From contig JAPVLO010000133.1 in assembly GCA_027257055.1 (NCBI GenBank), forward strand, positions 4,774,001 through 4,838,000: a stretch of DNA of 64,000 bases, given 5' to 3'. Each line of letters begins with the position of its first letter. The stretch's first letter is position 1. The stretch comes from Cephalopachus bancanus. Its lineage: Eukaryota; Chordata; Mammalia; Primates; Tarsiidae. Shown piece after piece: positions 21,691-33,241 of the stretch. A program made the translations under genes and the position numbers. The notes beneath the pieces are model-generated. The model did not search any database. It was not told the DNA's origin and saw nothing but the letters and a program-made list of their open reading frames with translations.

Positions 21691-22300
21691 TACCAAGATG
21701 TTTAAAAACAGCATCCAGAACAAGGAAAAAAAAAACTTCCTTGTTTTGTAGCAATATTTAAAAACATAGTCTTCAAACTCACTTGTTATTTATATATAAT
21801 ACAATTATTTCTGATTTATTTGTAAGAGTAACTGATAAAAATGAAAATTTACTAGTTACATTACAAAACACTAAGCACAATTAGAACAAGCAAGAGTTTC
21901 AAATTGTGGTTTTAAAGTGTGTTTAAACTAAGATTTTCAACTACAATAAAGCACACTCCATTGTTTTATTCTTATTGATAACATTCTGAGAGATCACTTC
22001 TTTTCCTTTAATGGAGAACATGCTTATGGCCTCTCCAACAGCTCATCCCGAGTTTGTGTGTCATTGTTTCCTGTTGTAGAGTTTAATGGGATCCCTGGGT
22101 GACTTCACCCAGGGCCAGGGTGAAAGCCATCAGTCACTCTTGATTCTGGAGTCAACCCTAAACTCTTCCCTCATCCAGATTCATTTATCCAACCGCTTGC
22201 TCAATAAAATCAACTGATGGTCCAACAAGCCCCTCAAATTAGCATGTCCAGAAGAGAACTGTGATATCTACCTACAATTCACAACTCTGTTTCACACCTA
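21691..22300. other. Unassigned AT-rich
   Basis: No gene. A CTGGGTGACTTCACCCAG hairpin is present near 22096. Confidence 0.4.
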
Positions 22301-22555
22301 CCCTCTCTCCTCAGCTAATTGCCCCTAACCCCATCCACTGTTCAGGTACACAATCACTCAGGCCAAAAACCTAGAGGGTCTCCTTTAAGTCTTCCGCTCT
22401 CATCTCCAATATCCAATTCATCAGTTCTCTTGGTTCCACTCTCAAAATACATTTCAGTCCACTCCTTCCTTCCTACTGGCATGCTGGTCTCAGTCACCGC
22501 CATCTACAGGCAGCACTTCCTGCAGGTTCTTGCTGTTGGTCCTTGAAGGCCTCCT
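22300..22555 (+). mobile_element. L2 fragment, 5' piece
   Basis: Matches the part of LINE-2 ORF2 where CTAGAGGGTCTCC, CCAATTCATCAG, TTGGTTCCACTCTCAAAATACAT and CACCGCCATC occur in order. It resumes at 23590 after an L1 insertion. Confidence 0.6.
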
Positions 22556-22814
22556 CCTTTCAGGGTTCCTTGTCCACATATCCCTGTGTTGCAAAAGACC
22601 CCTAAACACAGAGGAAACTAGTCTCTGAAGAAGAATCCGATGGTTTACTCAAGTTTCCTGCTATTTCCACTTATCTGTTGCACATGAAAGTGTATGATAG
22701 AATATTTGTAATTTCAAAGTACTATAGGGTTGAGGGCGTAGGTCTATCTTTCTAGTCACAGGCAGCATTCTCTATCTCCTCTTTCTGTCTACCCTGCATA
22801 CTGAATAGGAGAAA

Positions 22815-23578
22815 TGTTTAAAATGTTGAATCCCACAGTCATGACAATGGCTCTTATCTATCCAAAAAATGGAAGAAAAAAACCAAACGAACAAGGCTTG
22901 GTTAAGATGTGGAGAAACTGGAATCCCTGTGCATTGCTAAAGGTGTACAACGTGCAACTTCTGTGAAAGACAATGTGTGTGATGGTTCCTCCAAAAATTA
23001 AACACATAGTTACCATGTAATACAGCTATTTCTTTTTTAGGTATATACCCAGGATATTTTAAAGCAGGGACTCAAGCACCTACTTGTACAGCCATGTTCA
23101 CAGAAGCATTATTCACAATAGCCGAAAGGCAAAAATAACCAAAATGCTTACTGGTGGACGAATATATCATCCAAATGTGGCATATGCATACAAATATTAT
23201 CCAACTCCAAAAGAGAACACGTTTCTGATACATGCTATAACATGGATGAATCTTGAAAACATTACACTAAGCACAAGAAGCCAGACACAAAAGAACAGAT
23301 ATTGTCCAATTCCATTTATGTTAGATGCCTAGAAAAGTCAAATACATACAGAAAAAAAGTGGAATATTGGTTACCAGGGGCTAGAGGAAGAGGGAGATAG
23401 GAGTTATTTTCTAATGGGATTGGTGCGTCTATCTGGGTGATGAAAAAGTCTGGAATTGATGGTGGTAAAGAGTGTGCAACAGTGTAGAAGTACTTAGTGC
23501 CACTGAATTGTACACTCATAAAGTATTAAAGAGGCAGGTTTTTGTTATGCATATTTTACTGTGATTAAAAAAATGAGT
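22815..23578 (+). mobile_element. L1M 3' end inserted in L2
   Basis: An old L1 ORF2 3' end and 3'UTR: AAGATGTGGAGAAACTGGAA, TATACCCAGGATATTTTAAAG, GCATTATTCACAATAGCC, ACATGGATGAATCTTGAAAAC, then GGTTACCAGGGGCTAGAGG and a short A tail at about 23566-23572. 5'-truncated. Confidence 0.88.
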
Positions 23579-23589
23579 CTGTGCTCTTT

Positions 23590-24195
23590 AGTTTCACAAC
23601 ATCCTCTTGCCCATTCTCCATGGAGCAGACATTTAAAAATGCAAAGTAGGTCATGTCTGTTTCCCGTTGAAAGCTTTTCAGGGACTTTCCATTGTGTTTA
23701 AAACGAAATCCCCCCTCCTTTTCAGAGCCTCTGGCCCCACAGGTCTTGGTTCTCTGATCCCACCGCTTCCCTCTCACACTCCCACACTGGCCTTGCTGCC
23801 CCTAAACATGCAAAGCTCAGTCCTGCTTGAGGTCATTACACTTCCTTCCCTTTGCCTGAAATATTCTCAGCCCCAGAGTCTCACAGGACTTGCCCTGCCT
23901 GTCAATCAAGTCTCTACTCAAATGTCACCTTCTCAGAGAGGACTTCCCTGACCCCCAACCTAGGCTGGCACCTCCTTTACCCCTACACAGTCATTTTTCA
24001 TTCTCTCACTCTGCTTTCATTTTCTCAAGGCGCTTGTCATCTCTAAAACTATGTTACTTATTTATTGGCTTAATCTAAGTCCTCACTAGGTTGAAGTTAG
24101 AGATGTTCCACCACCATATCATCAGCACCTAAAACAATACATAGTACATCAGATATAATATTTGCCTTATGAATATTATTTGAATGACTTAGTTC
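23590..24195 (+). mobile_element. L2 3' end
   Basis: Successive L2 blocks: CTTTTCAGGGACTTTCCATTG, CTGGCCTTGCTGCCCC, TTTGCCTGAAATATTCTC, CTCAAATGTCACCTTCTCAG and AGAGGACTTCCCTGACC, then the 3' terminal CACCTAAAACA…CATAGTACA. Confidence 0.9.
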
Positions 24196-25040
24196 TGATA
24201 GTGGATATCCTGCTTTTCTGAAACAGGCTCTGTTGAAATTTAATCAAGCTTGTGTTCACTGAGACTGACTTGAAATGGGTCAGCCTGTGGTATGAACACA
24301 GATGCGCCGCCCAGAAATCCCTTCAAAGGGAGCTTGTGGCCCCAGCTTGTGGGCAAGGCTGCCAGCAGATGGCCCTTGGCTGTAGGTGCTTCAGGGATAG
24401 TGGCAGCTGCAGGGGACCACCTGTCCAAAAGTCAAGTTCTTCCCAGTGAGCCCACACCCAGTGACTGATGGAAGCTGGGGATGTAGGGACACAGCCATTT
24501 CATCCCAACACAGGGAGCGCTAAGGACCATCTTAATCCTAGAGCAAGATGGGAGTTACAGAGGCTGTCCCAGGCCTGTCTCACAGCTTCACTTCTCTGTG
24601 TACCCACACCAGCTTCCCCCTTGTTTCCACGGATGTCGATCCCAAACAGTCTCTGATGACCAGCCTGCACACTCTACTTCATCTCAGCATCCATTTTCCT
24701 CATAACCCAACCTGGAACTGCTGTATACATAGGATGACTATGAAAGGATCACATTCCAAATTTGTCCCCTTAAGTGATAGCTGACCAAATATAGTGCATA
24801 TCAACTTTGGTGAAAGCTTGAAACCAATCAGATACTTCCCAGTAACATGAGTGGGACTGGAGGAAGTTTTTGTTGTACTGGGCCCACACGGGCACAAGGA
24901 TGGGAACGACAGACACTTGACACTGACAAAGTGGTGAGGATGACAATGGGGATGAGCGATACTAAACCACCCAGTGGGTACCATTATGTTTCAAATCCTC
25001 ACAGGCACCTCATGATTCTTAAACATATGTTGCTGAGCGT
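24196..25040. other. Unassigned
   Basis: No recognisable gene or repeat. Frames of 62-94 codons on both strands look like chance. Confidence 0.45.
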
Positions 25041-25066
25041 TTTTTTTTTTTTTTAAAGTCACTGTT

Positions 25067-25360
25067 TTATTTAATTCTGCCCTGATCATTATTATTTCTT
25101 CTAACTTCAAATTTGGTTTCTTCTTGCTTTTCTAGTTGCTTGAGGAAACTTGTTGGATTGTTTATTTGAAATTTTTCTACTTTTTTGATACAGACATTTA
25201 TTGTTATAAACTTCCCTCTTACTGCTTTTGCTGTATTCCATAGGTTTTGGTATGTTGTGCTTCCATTTGTATTTATTCCAAGAAATTTTTTAAGTTTTCT
25301 TTCTAATTTCTTCATTGATCCAATGGTCATTTGATTTTCATGTATTTGTAAACTTTCCAA
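25067..25360 (-). pseudogene. L1 ORF2 remnant between endonuclease and RT
   Basis: 97 codons with NLWNTAKAVRGKFITIN, KKVEKFQINN and LEKQEETKFEVRRN, matching the L1 ORF2p linker between endonuclease and reverse transcriptase. Separated from the endonuclease frame by disruptions. Confidence 0.85.
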
Positions 25361-25507
25361 AGTTCTTCTTGTTGTTGATTTATAGTTTTATTCCATTGTG
25401 GTCTGGGGAGATGTTTGGCATAATCTTGCTTTATTTTTTTTGTTTGTCTTTTAAGTTTGTTGAGGCATGTTTTATGTCCTAACATAGGGTCTATACCAGA
25501 GAATGTT

Positions 25508-25804
25508 TCATGTGCTGATGAGAAAAATGTGTATTCTGCATCTGTTGGATAAAATGTACATATGGACCAGGTCCATTTGGCATAAACTGCAGTTTAAATC
25601 CAATGTTTCTTTACTGATGTTCTGTCTGGATGATGTGTCTAGTGCTAAATGTGGGGTGTTCACATCTCCAACTACAATTGTATTGGAGTCTATTTCTCCT
25701 TTTAGATCCATTAATACTTGTTTTTTATAACTAGATTCTCCAATTTTTGATGCATATTTGTTTAAAATTGTCATATCCTCTTGCTGATCTGATATCTGCA
25801 CCAT
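25508..25804 (-). pseudogene. L1 ORF2 remnant, endonuclease C-terminal half
   Basis: 98 codons matching the apurinic-like endonuclease domain of L1 ORF2p: ILNKYA, then the VGDVNTP block (normally GDFNTP, with the catalytic Asp and Asn), then SSRQ, ETLDLN and IHIFLIST. It once nicked target DNA. The His of the active site lies beyond the open frame. Confidence 0.88.
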
Positions 25805-27989
25805 TATATAATGACCTTCTTTTTACTGTTTTTGACTTGCAGTCTGTTTTATCTGACTTAAATATAGCTACTCCTGCTTGTTTTTGTTAATTTCTTTCTC
25901 TCTTACTATTTATCATTGTGGTTTGCTAGTTTCCTATAGTTGTAATATTTGATTTCTTTCTCTTTCTTACTTGTGTGTCTGCTCTATCTGTGGTTTTTAT
26001 GTTCATATGTTTTCATGATGGGTAAATATCGTCCTTTCAGTTCCAGGTGTAGGAGTTCTTTGATATTTCTTGTAGGGCTGGCCTAGTGGTGATAAATTTC
26101 CTCAGCTTTTACTTGTCTGGGAAAGACTTTATTTCCCCTTTATTTCCCCTATAAAGAATAACTGTGTTGTGTATGATATCCTTGGCTGAAAGTTTTTTCT
26201 CTCAGTATTTTGAAAGTATCATGCCATTTTTTCCCTAGACTGTAAGGTTTCTGGTAATAAATTTGCTATTAGTCACTTAAGAGTGACTAGATACTTTTTC
26301 TTGCTGTTCTTAGAATTCTCTTTGTCTTTGACTTTTGCAAGTTTTACTGTGATGTGCCATGAAGAGAAACTTTTTTGAATTACATCTTTTTGAGAAACTC
26401 TGAGCTTCCTATATCTGAATGTCTAAATCTCTTGCTAGACTTAGAACGTTTTCGGTTACTATTTCATTAAATAGGTTTTCTATCCCTTCTTTTTTTGTCT
26501 TTGCCTTCTGAAACATTGAAAATTCAAATATTTAGTCACCTTACGGTATCCTGTATGTCCCATAGGCTGTTTATTCTTTTTTTAACCTTTATTTTTGTTT
26601 GACTGTGTTATTTCAAAAGACTTATTTCCAAGTTCTGAAATGTTTTCTTTTGCTTGATCTAGTCTATTGTTGAAGTATTTGAACAGATTTTTTTTATGTC
26701 ATTCAATAAATTCTTTAGTTATAGAATTTCTGTCTTTTTTATGATATTTATTTCTTTGGTAAACTTTTCACTTCTAGTTTGAATTATTTTTGTGATGCTT
26801 TTCTATTGTTCATCTATGTTCTCTTTTATAAGCTTCTTTGCTGTCATTATTTTGAATTCTTTTTTCAGGGTTTCATAAATTTCTTCTTCATTGGAGTCTG
26901 TTGCTGAATAATTATTGTGTTTCTTTGGCAGTGTCATATTTCCTTACTTTTTCATGTTTCTTGTTCCTTACATTGATATCTGCACATCTAGTATAACAGT
27001 CGTTTCTACCAGTTTTTAAAATTTGCTTTCATAAGAAGGAAATTTCCTGAAGATGCATTGATGGTGTTGATTTGAGAAAGCACTTTGGCTTTGATTCTGT
27101 GTGCGTGCAATAGTGTAGTCACTGTATGACTTCATCCACTGTAAGCAGCATCAGTGGGTGTCTTTGATTTCCTCAGTGGCTTAGGATGCAGTTATTAGTG
27201 GAGGGCTGTGGTGAAGTTTGGGTACTGGGATGCCAAGCAGACCAGTCCTCAGACTCCAGCATGGCAGTAGCAGGCCAAGCATGCCTCATCTTGGGTCCCA
27301 GGGCAGTGTATACTGGCACTGCTGTTTGCTGCTCCAGGTGGGCCAATTCTTAGGCCTAGGTGGCTTGCTCAGCAGCCAGCAGTGGCAGTGATGGGCTGGG
27401 TAGATGAACAGGTCCTCATGTCTCCGAGCAGCAGACATGGCATGGGTGAAGGCCACAGCAGTGGTGAGACAATCCTCTGGCAGCTAAGTGGTCTGCACTG
27501 TTATTGGCAGTGGCTACAACAAGTTGGATCAGTTCCCAGTCCAGGTGGTGCATGTGAGTGGGTGCCAGCAATGGCAGGAGTGGCAGCCTAGATGGGCCTG
27601 ACTTCAGGCCTCCCAAAAGGGTGCTCAATTACCGGTGGCAGTGGACAGGGCCATGAGATTCACAGGCCCCTGGATAGCATGTTAAGTTATGGAAGGGGGA
27701 AGCTGTACTGAGAGGACCTGCCCTCACGCCCCCTGGTGGTTCAGGTGAGCACTGGCTGTGGTAGGCAGGGGCAGGGTGAGCCCAGGCTTTCAGTGGAAGG
27801 CTTGAGTGGACAAGGCAGGGTTGCTTTCCATGGCAGCAGCTCTATGCAGGCAGCTGGGGAGCATGCTCTTTGCCCTTGGATGGTGGCTATGAGCAGGGTA
27901 GCCTGTTGGGAGTTGGCCATGAAGGCCCACTGAGCTTTAGGGATCAGGGAGGACTGTGGACCCCGAGACCACTAGGATGCATTGGGAGC

Positions 27990-29010
27990 TGTTGACCCCA
28001 TTCCCTCCTCCCTTTTCTATTTAACACACTTAGCCAAAAGGAACTCTGCTGACCTAAGCTGAAGGTTCTGTGACTGTGACAGACATGGCTAACTAGAAAC
28101 TCATTGTTCCTGTTTCCCATGAACTGCGGTTTTGGCTTAGGTATTAGATATAATTCAAACTCAGATCACATTTGGGAGCCTTCTATACAGTACAAGCTTC
28201 TTTATAAGATTTAAAAGTATATTTGTAGAATTAGTATATACATATGGAGAACTGTTTTCAGCTTTAGATAGTATAGATGATTATCTAGAGTTACCAGAAA
28301 TGGCCCAGCACAAACTTTGGACTACGCCACATTCTTTAGGAACTGGTTTGAGCTATAATCAAGAATTTCTATAGTGTAGGGAGAGTTAGCGTAGAATAGA
28401 AAAGAATTAGGATTTAAGTTAGTCATTAGGTGATGTGTATGCATAAGTTTTAAGTTATTGATTATTAGAATATTATGATGTTAGAATTGTTGTATTGCTT
28501 TTGAGGAACATTAACCAAGCATAAGAAACAGTGAGATAATTTTGGGATCATCCTTCCTCATGCTTGAGGAAACACCTGGTGGGTGGGGGACACCCCTCAT
28601 CCACCTAGCATTGTGTTCATGTAAAAGTCTTGTGATTTAATTGGGATTGTCCTTCCTCATGCTTGAGGAAACACCTGTTGGGTAGGGGATGCCCCTTATT
28701 CACTTAGCTTTGTGTTCATGTAAAAGTCTTGTGATTTAATTAGGATTATCCTTCCTCATGCTTGAGGAAATGCCTGGTGGGTGGGGGACGCCCCTCATCC
28801 ACCTGGCTTTGTGTTCACATGAAAGTCTTGTGATTTAACCCGTGAAAATTTGGGATAAAAGGCTTACGGTTTGTCCCATTAAACAGCTTCTGCACTAGAC
28901 AGAGTCCAGTCTCTTTCTTTCTCCCCCCTTTCTTTCTTTCTTTTAATATCTATCTCTCCTAACAGAATCATCAACGTCATCTTTCCTACCAGGGACCCAC
29001 AATATCTGCA
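27990..29010 (+). mobile_element. Solo LTR inserted in the L1 5'UTR
   Basis: About 1.02 kb bounded by L1 sequence on both sides. It starts TGTTGACCCC and ends ATCTGCA, with GGAGC before and GGGGC after as a possible 5-bp target duplication with one mismatch. It has an AT-rich U3, a 99-bp tandem repeat (28552-28848), a GGGATAAAAGG TATA-like box near 28851 and ATTAAA near 28879, followed by a CT-rich U5. Family not identified. Confidence 0.68.
28552..28848 (+). repeat. 99-bp tandem repeat, three copies, in LTR U3
   Basis: The block starting CCTTCCTCATGCTTGAGGAAA occurs at 28552, 28651 and 28750 (period exactly 99) and runs to TTGTGATTTAA. The copies differ by a few bases. The position just upstream of the TATA-like box suggests an enhancer array. 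Confidence 0.92.
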
Positions 29011-29917
29011 GGGGCTGGCCCCCCACAGTAGCATGTCCTTGGGGCACTGGCAAATGCACCACAGTTCTGCAGCTAGAGACAGGGAGGTCTCTGCAGAGCC
29101 TCATGCAATAGCCCCAGCCACAGCATTCAGGGAGGCAGAAACTGAGGATCTGTCCTAGGGGTGAGTAAACATGTGCAGTGGCCCTGCAGCTGCAGACAGT
29201 GAGATTGCTGCCATTGGCTCATGCTTTGTCCCTGGTGACAACTGTCAACCACAGCAGTGGTTGCACATGAGGAATGTCAGTAAAGCTCCAGGGATGTGAG
29301 ATGCAGAGGCTACTACTAGTCCCAGGGGAGGAGGCAGTCTGGTGGGGAATGGCTCTCAAAATGGGGCCATGCTGTTGCTGCATAGGACTCAGTGGATGTG
29401 TGGGACTCAGTGTGAGCACCTTTCAGGAGTAATGCCATCAAGCGGACTCCAAGAAACTCCCAACATTAGTCTCTGGGTCCACAAGGGTCAAGGGGTTCTC
29501 CCATGGCTAGGATTGCAGGAGTCCATGGTGGGAAATGTCAACTGCTGGGACTGTCACTTACCATTTTCTTGTACTAGGGAATTTCTTAGGGCTCTGATCC
29601 AATGCTGGGTGAGCAGGTTGCCTCAATTCTCTGCCTTTCTTGTCTTAGTGTTTCCTATCACCTCTCTGTTGAATTTCAGTGCTGTTTCTTAGGTGATCTG
29701 TTCAAAGTGTGATTATATACTTGTTATTTTGGCTCTTTTTTGTGGAGGAGGCTAGATGTCTCTAGCCAGCCATCTTGAAGCCAGATTCAGGCCTTCATTC
29801 TTGAGCTGAAATTGCACCAATGTCTTTCCTGGGCCTTCAACTCACAGATAGCAGATGGGGGTGCTACTCACATTACATTTATAATGTGAGCCAAGTCCTC
29901 ATTATAAATATATCTAG

Positions 29918-29950
29918 ATGGATGGATGGATGGACGGATAGATACAGACA
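29918..29950 (+). repeat. (GATG)n microsatellite
   Basis: Four or more perfect GATG units followed by degenerate GATA-type units. Confidence 0.85.
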
Positions 29951-30267
29951 CAAATGCACTGTTGGTTCTACTTCTCTAGAATTCTACTGTAGGGACCTTG
30001 ATCTTTGAGGAATTTTGCCTCCAATCTTGTCTTCTAAGATTTTTTTCTGTCTTGTCATAGTATTTGCACTAGCCACTTAGCTACTTTCAGCCATTTGAAT
30101 TTAGGTAGCTGTCTCATCTGCTCCTTGAGTTTGTTTTTATTCTGACTTGTTTGATTAATGGATTTTACCATGACAGTTTACTTTTACTATTTTATCTTTT
30201 TTTTCTATAATTTTATCTTTATCTTTTAATTTATTTGTCCTCTTTTGTCTTATAAATCTTATCTTTT

Positions 30268-30400
30268 ACTTTAAAGCAAAGAAAAGCTATCACAGGGAGA
30301 TAGCCCTGCCATGAATAACAAATGACTGTGATAGCTTTTCTTCACTTTAAAGTGAAGAAAAGCTATCACAGGCAGATAGCCCTGCCACGAATAACAAATG
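30268..30400. repeat. 57-bp direct repeat containing a perfect 44-bp palindrome
   Basis: Direct copies at 30268-30324 and 30344-30400 (76-bp period, 4 differences) share ACTTTAAAG…GATAGCCCTGCCA.GAATAACAAATG. Between and into the second copy, 30327-30370 is a perfect palindrome with no loop: TGTGATAGCTTTTCTTCACTTT followed directly by its complement. Confidence 0.95.
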
Positions 30401-30541
30401 CATTTTCCTTCCCCAGTTTACTAGGGTCCCATTAGGGGTAAAAGCAGATTTCCAGGAAAGCTCCGTTTTAAATTGACTTTGGGCTCTGTGTACATACTAA
30501 CTAAAAACACACACACTCAAGGAAGCTTGTGACAAGCATAA

Positions 30542-30808
30542 TTTTTTTTTTTTTTTTGAGTTGGAGTCTCACTCTGCCCAGACTGGAGTGCAGTGGCACA
30601 CTCCCGGCCACCACTACAGACTCGACCTGTTGGACTCCAGCGATCCTTCTGCCTCAGCCTTTCAAGTAGCTGGAACTATAGGTGCACGCTACCACACCCA
30701 GCTAATTTTTTGATTTTATTGTAGAGATGAGGTCTCGTCAAGTTGCCCAGTTGGGTCTCGAACCCACGGGCTCAGGCAATTCACTCACCTCAGCCTCTCA
30801 AACTGCAG
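30542..30808 (-). mobile_element. Alu, divergent subfamily, slightly 5'-truncated
   Basis: A T16 tail at the low end and target duplication GACAAGCATAA (30531-30541) / GACAAGAATAA (30809-30819). The element head is missing about 25 bases. Confidence 0.92.
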
Positions 30809-30819
30809 GACAAGAATAA

Positions 30820-31741
30820 ATTTAAATGCAAACATTAAATCTGCTCTATTCCACCTCTAATATTGGATTTGAATATGACATATCTGTTTCTTCTTGAACA
30901 CAGTTAATATTTATTAACTAGTTTGGGAAATTAGCCATAGTAGACTGACCCTGCATAAATCATGATGCAGTTTGTTGGGGGCACTTTGATATCTCCTTTT
31001 CTGAAAATCAGTTGGCACCTACTGTGTGTACATAGAATAAAGCATAATTCCTACCTTCAAGATGTTCACAGTTTATTATGTTATGACCTTTGGAGCCCTG
31101 TCTTTGGCTTGACAGATAGGAGAGCAGATTGTATCTAACTTTGTGCCCAATGGCATGTGTAGACATAAAGTTAGCTCCTGGGGCTGATGGCTTCTTGGCT
31201 GCCTCTTCACTCATTCTTCTTGGTCCCTGGTACTCATGAACACTCCGATCAACTGCATCTCCATTTCAGTATTTCCATCTCAAGCAAGTCCCACCAAGTG
31301 GGCTGATACTAATGTTTGTATTTCAAAGAGCAACACCTTAGATATTTTAAAGTGCAAAACCTTTCTCATCATCACATATAGTTGTTTTTACAATTGAAAA
31401 CTCTTTATTAGAATACTACCAACTTTTTCTTTTGAAGATAACATTTATATTCCATATTTGTAATTATGTTTAATTAGTTGTTCACAATAATTTTCATGTC
31501 ATACACATAGAATATTGACTTAAAGGAACAGGGTTGATCTGTGAACTATATGCCATAATACCTTTAATATTCATGAATTGGGCTTTGCTAACATGGTTGG
31601 GTGTGGTGAATGAGAGGATCTATGCTTACCTAACTTCTTTATTCTGAACTATTTCATCTGCCTATTGAACCTCAGATTGCAGCGTTTCTTCAAACAAAAT
31701 GCCTTTTATGCTTGAATAATTTATTTGACATAGATGTAGTT
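30820..31741. other. Unassigned
   Basis: No gene or named repeat seen. Confidence 0.45.
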
Positions 31742-31757
31742 AAAGAAAACATAAATC

Positions 31758-31864
31758 TGGGGACGGGGGGCACACCTCATCAGCAAGGGTAACTGCACAA
31801 TGCATATTTGTATACCTAACCCTTAACTGTACCCCACAATTTTAAAATAAAAATATGTTAAAAA
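31758..31864 (+). mobile_element. L1 3' end, lineage-specific, strongly 5'-truncated
   Basis: A 107-bp insert ending AAAATAAAAATATGTTAAAAAAA, with a perfect 16-bp target duplication AAAGAAAACATAAATC at 31742-31757 and 31865-31880. The short G-rich start plus the CCCTTAACTGTACCCCAC block resembles the L1 3'UTR tails at 49201 and 61112. Confidence 0.88.
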
Positions 31865-31954
31865 AAAGAAAACATAAATCATAGAATAGAGATGCATAAC
31901 AAATAGGCAAATTGGGGTTTCATTCTTCATTTTACATAAGAATCAGTAATAGCC

Positions 31955-32014
31955 AACCCCTTTAGGTACCCTCCCACTGTGGGAACTTTTCTGTCCACTC
32001 TCAAAAAAAAAAAA
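31955..32014 (+). repeat. LTR-R-like cassette with A tail, copy 1
   Basis: ACCCTCCCACTGTGGGAACT followed by TTTCTGTCCACTCTC and then 12 A. Shares this block with 38711-38788 (minus) and 51078-51132 (plus). Confidence 0.6.
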
Positions 32015-32306
32015 TAGAATTAATAATGGTATTTTATTAAGTAGCAGATTCTCTTACTTGTGTGTGACATGAAAGTCATGTTAAGTCGCCGGCAGTTACA
32101 ATACCCTTCCCACCTTTTCAGAAGTGGGAGAATTCTTTGTGCATAGCTCTTGGCCATGAGCTTTTGTGGTAGTGAACAGTTTCAAGAGTAGAAATATGAA
32201 AGTGGGAAGTGAAGAGAGAACTATAGACATAAAATAAAAAATCAGAGAGGAACAGTGTGAGAGAATTTCAAGGAGGAAGGTTTTCAGTGACAGAAAGAGA
32301 GAGAGT

Positions 32307-32338
<32 letters not shown>

Positions 32339-33191
32339 CGATACCTCTGCACAAAGGCTGAAGAAATTTTGTTGCATTGGATGAGAAAAGATTGGCGAAA
32401 ACCTCATTGTTGTTGTAATAAGCTCTTAACCTCTCCTCTACTTCTTCAGTCCATTTTTAATACATATTTTTATTATATAATTACATATAGATTAGATTGA
32501 GAGGTAGACTGAACAGATTGTTAACTAACTTTTCCATTATGTCTCTTAAAATAGATATTTTTAAATGCAACATTTAATACTGGGAGAATCTTAATATTTT
32601 ACAGTATTCAGAAATTAAAGTAATAAGTGATGTCAATGTGGAAGACAGGGTAAAGAAGCAAGTCAGTATATGATTGTTTAATGAACAGTCCTGATCTGTT
32701 CAATGAAAGGATAAAAATGAGAGTTTATTTTGAACAAGAAGATAAAAACAGCCTCAAAATAGTAATGGCAAACATGGACAGTTAGATATAGAGTATATAA
32801 CTTCAAAATCATTAGAAAGAAAGAAAATGGAACATACACAATTAAAATAACAACAAGACTGACTCCAACAAGAAACAAGAAAGAAAAAATAAAAAAAGAG
32901 AGAACATGGTGTACAAAAACTAAGTCTGGCTTCACATAACAGGTAGCCTGAAATAACAGTGAATTATACATTTAAGAAATGCATTAAAGAACAGTAACAC
33001 CAATGGGAAGTGGAGAGAGTACTAATAGACACACACACACACAGACACAGGTGCTCTGAAAAGAGCATTAACCTAGGTTGCTTCCATCTCTAGATGAAAT
33101 ACTCCATTCGTGGTGCTTCTTTCCCTTTAAGGGCCAAAAAGTTATTTGGCAATAAAAAATAAAAGGCAGCCCTTCTGAAAATCCCTTTAAA

Positions 33192-33195
<4 letters not shown>
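32015..33195. other. Unassigned with simple repeats
   Basis: Includes a (GA)n tract at 32290-32338 and short CA runs near 33030. Frames up to 103 codons are produced by the GA tract or AT-rich DNA. Confidence 0.5.
32290..32338 (+). repeat. (GA)n microsatellite
   Basis: Imperfect GAGA/GTGA start, then 12 or more perfect GA units. Confidence 0.93.

Positions 33196-33239
<44 letters not shown>
33196..33239 (+). repeat. (CA)n microsatellite
   Basis: About 21 uninterrupted CA units ending in a CG-rich CGCGTGCGC. Confidence 0.95.

Positions 33240-33241
<2 letters not shown>

Larger units (their letters stand above)
25041..29790 (-). mobile_element. Old L1 (L1M), 5' portion, interrupted by LTR
   Basis: Read on minus: a 5' end near 29790 (GGCTTCAAGATGGCTGG, like the usual L1 CAAGATGG start), a G-rich 5'UTR (29780-29011 and 27989-27150), an ORF1 region (about 27000-25900) and the first third of ORF2 (25804-25060). 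It stops at a 16-base T run at 25041, where ORF2 is normally A-rich. The 3' two thirds of the element are missing. The LTR at 27990-29010 is a later insertion. Confidence 0.85.

Noticed and set aside
32096..32407. 103-codon frame with Ser/Leu repeats
   Set aside because: Produced by translation of the (GA)n microsatellite.
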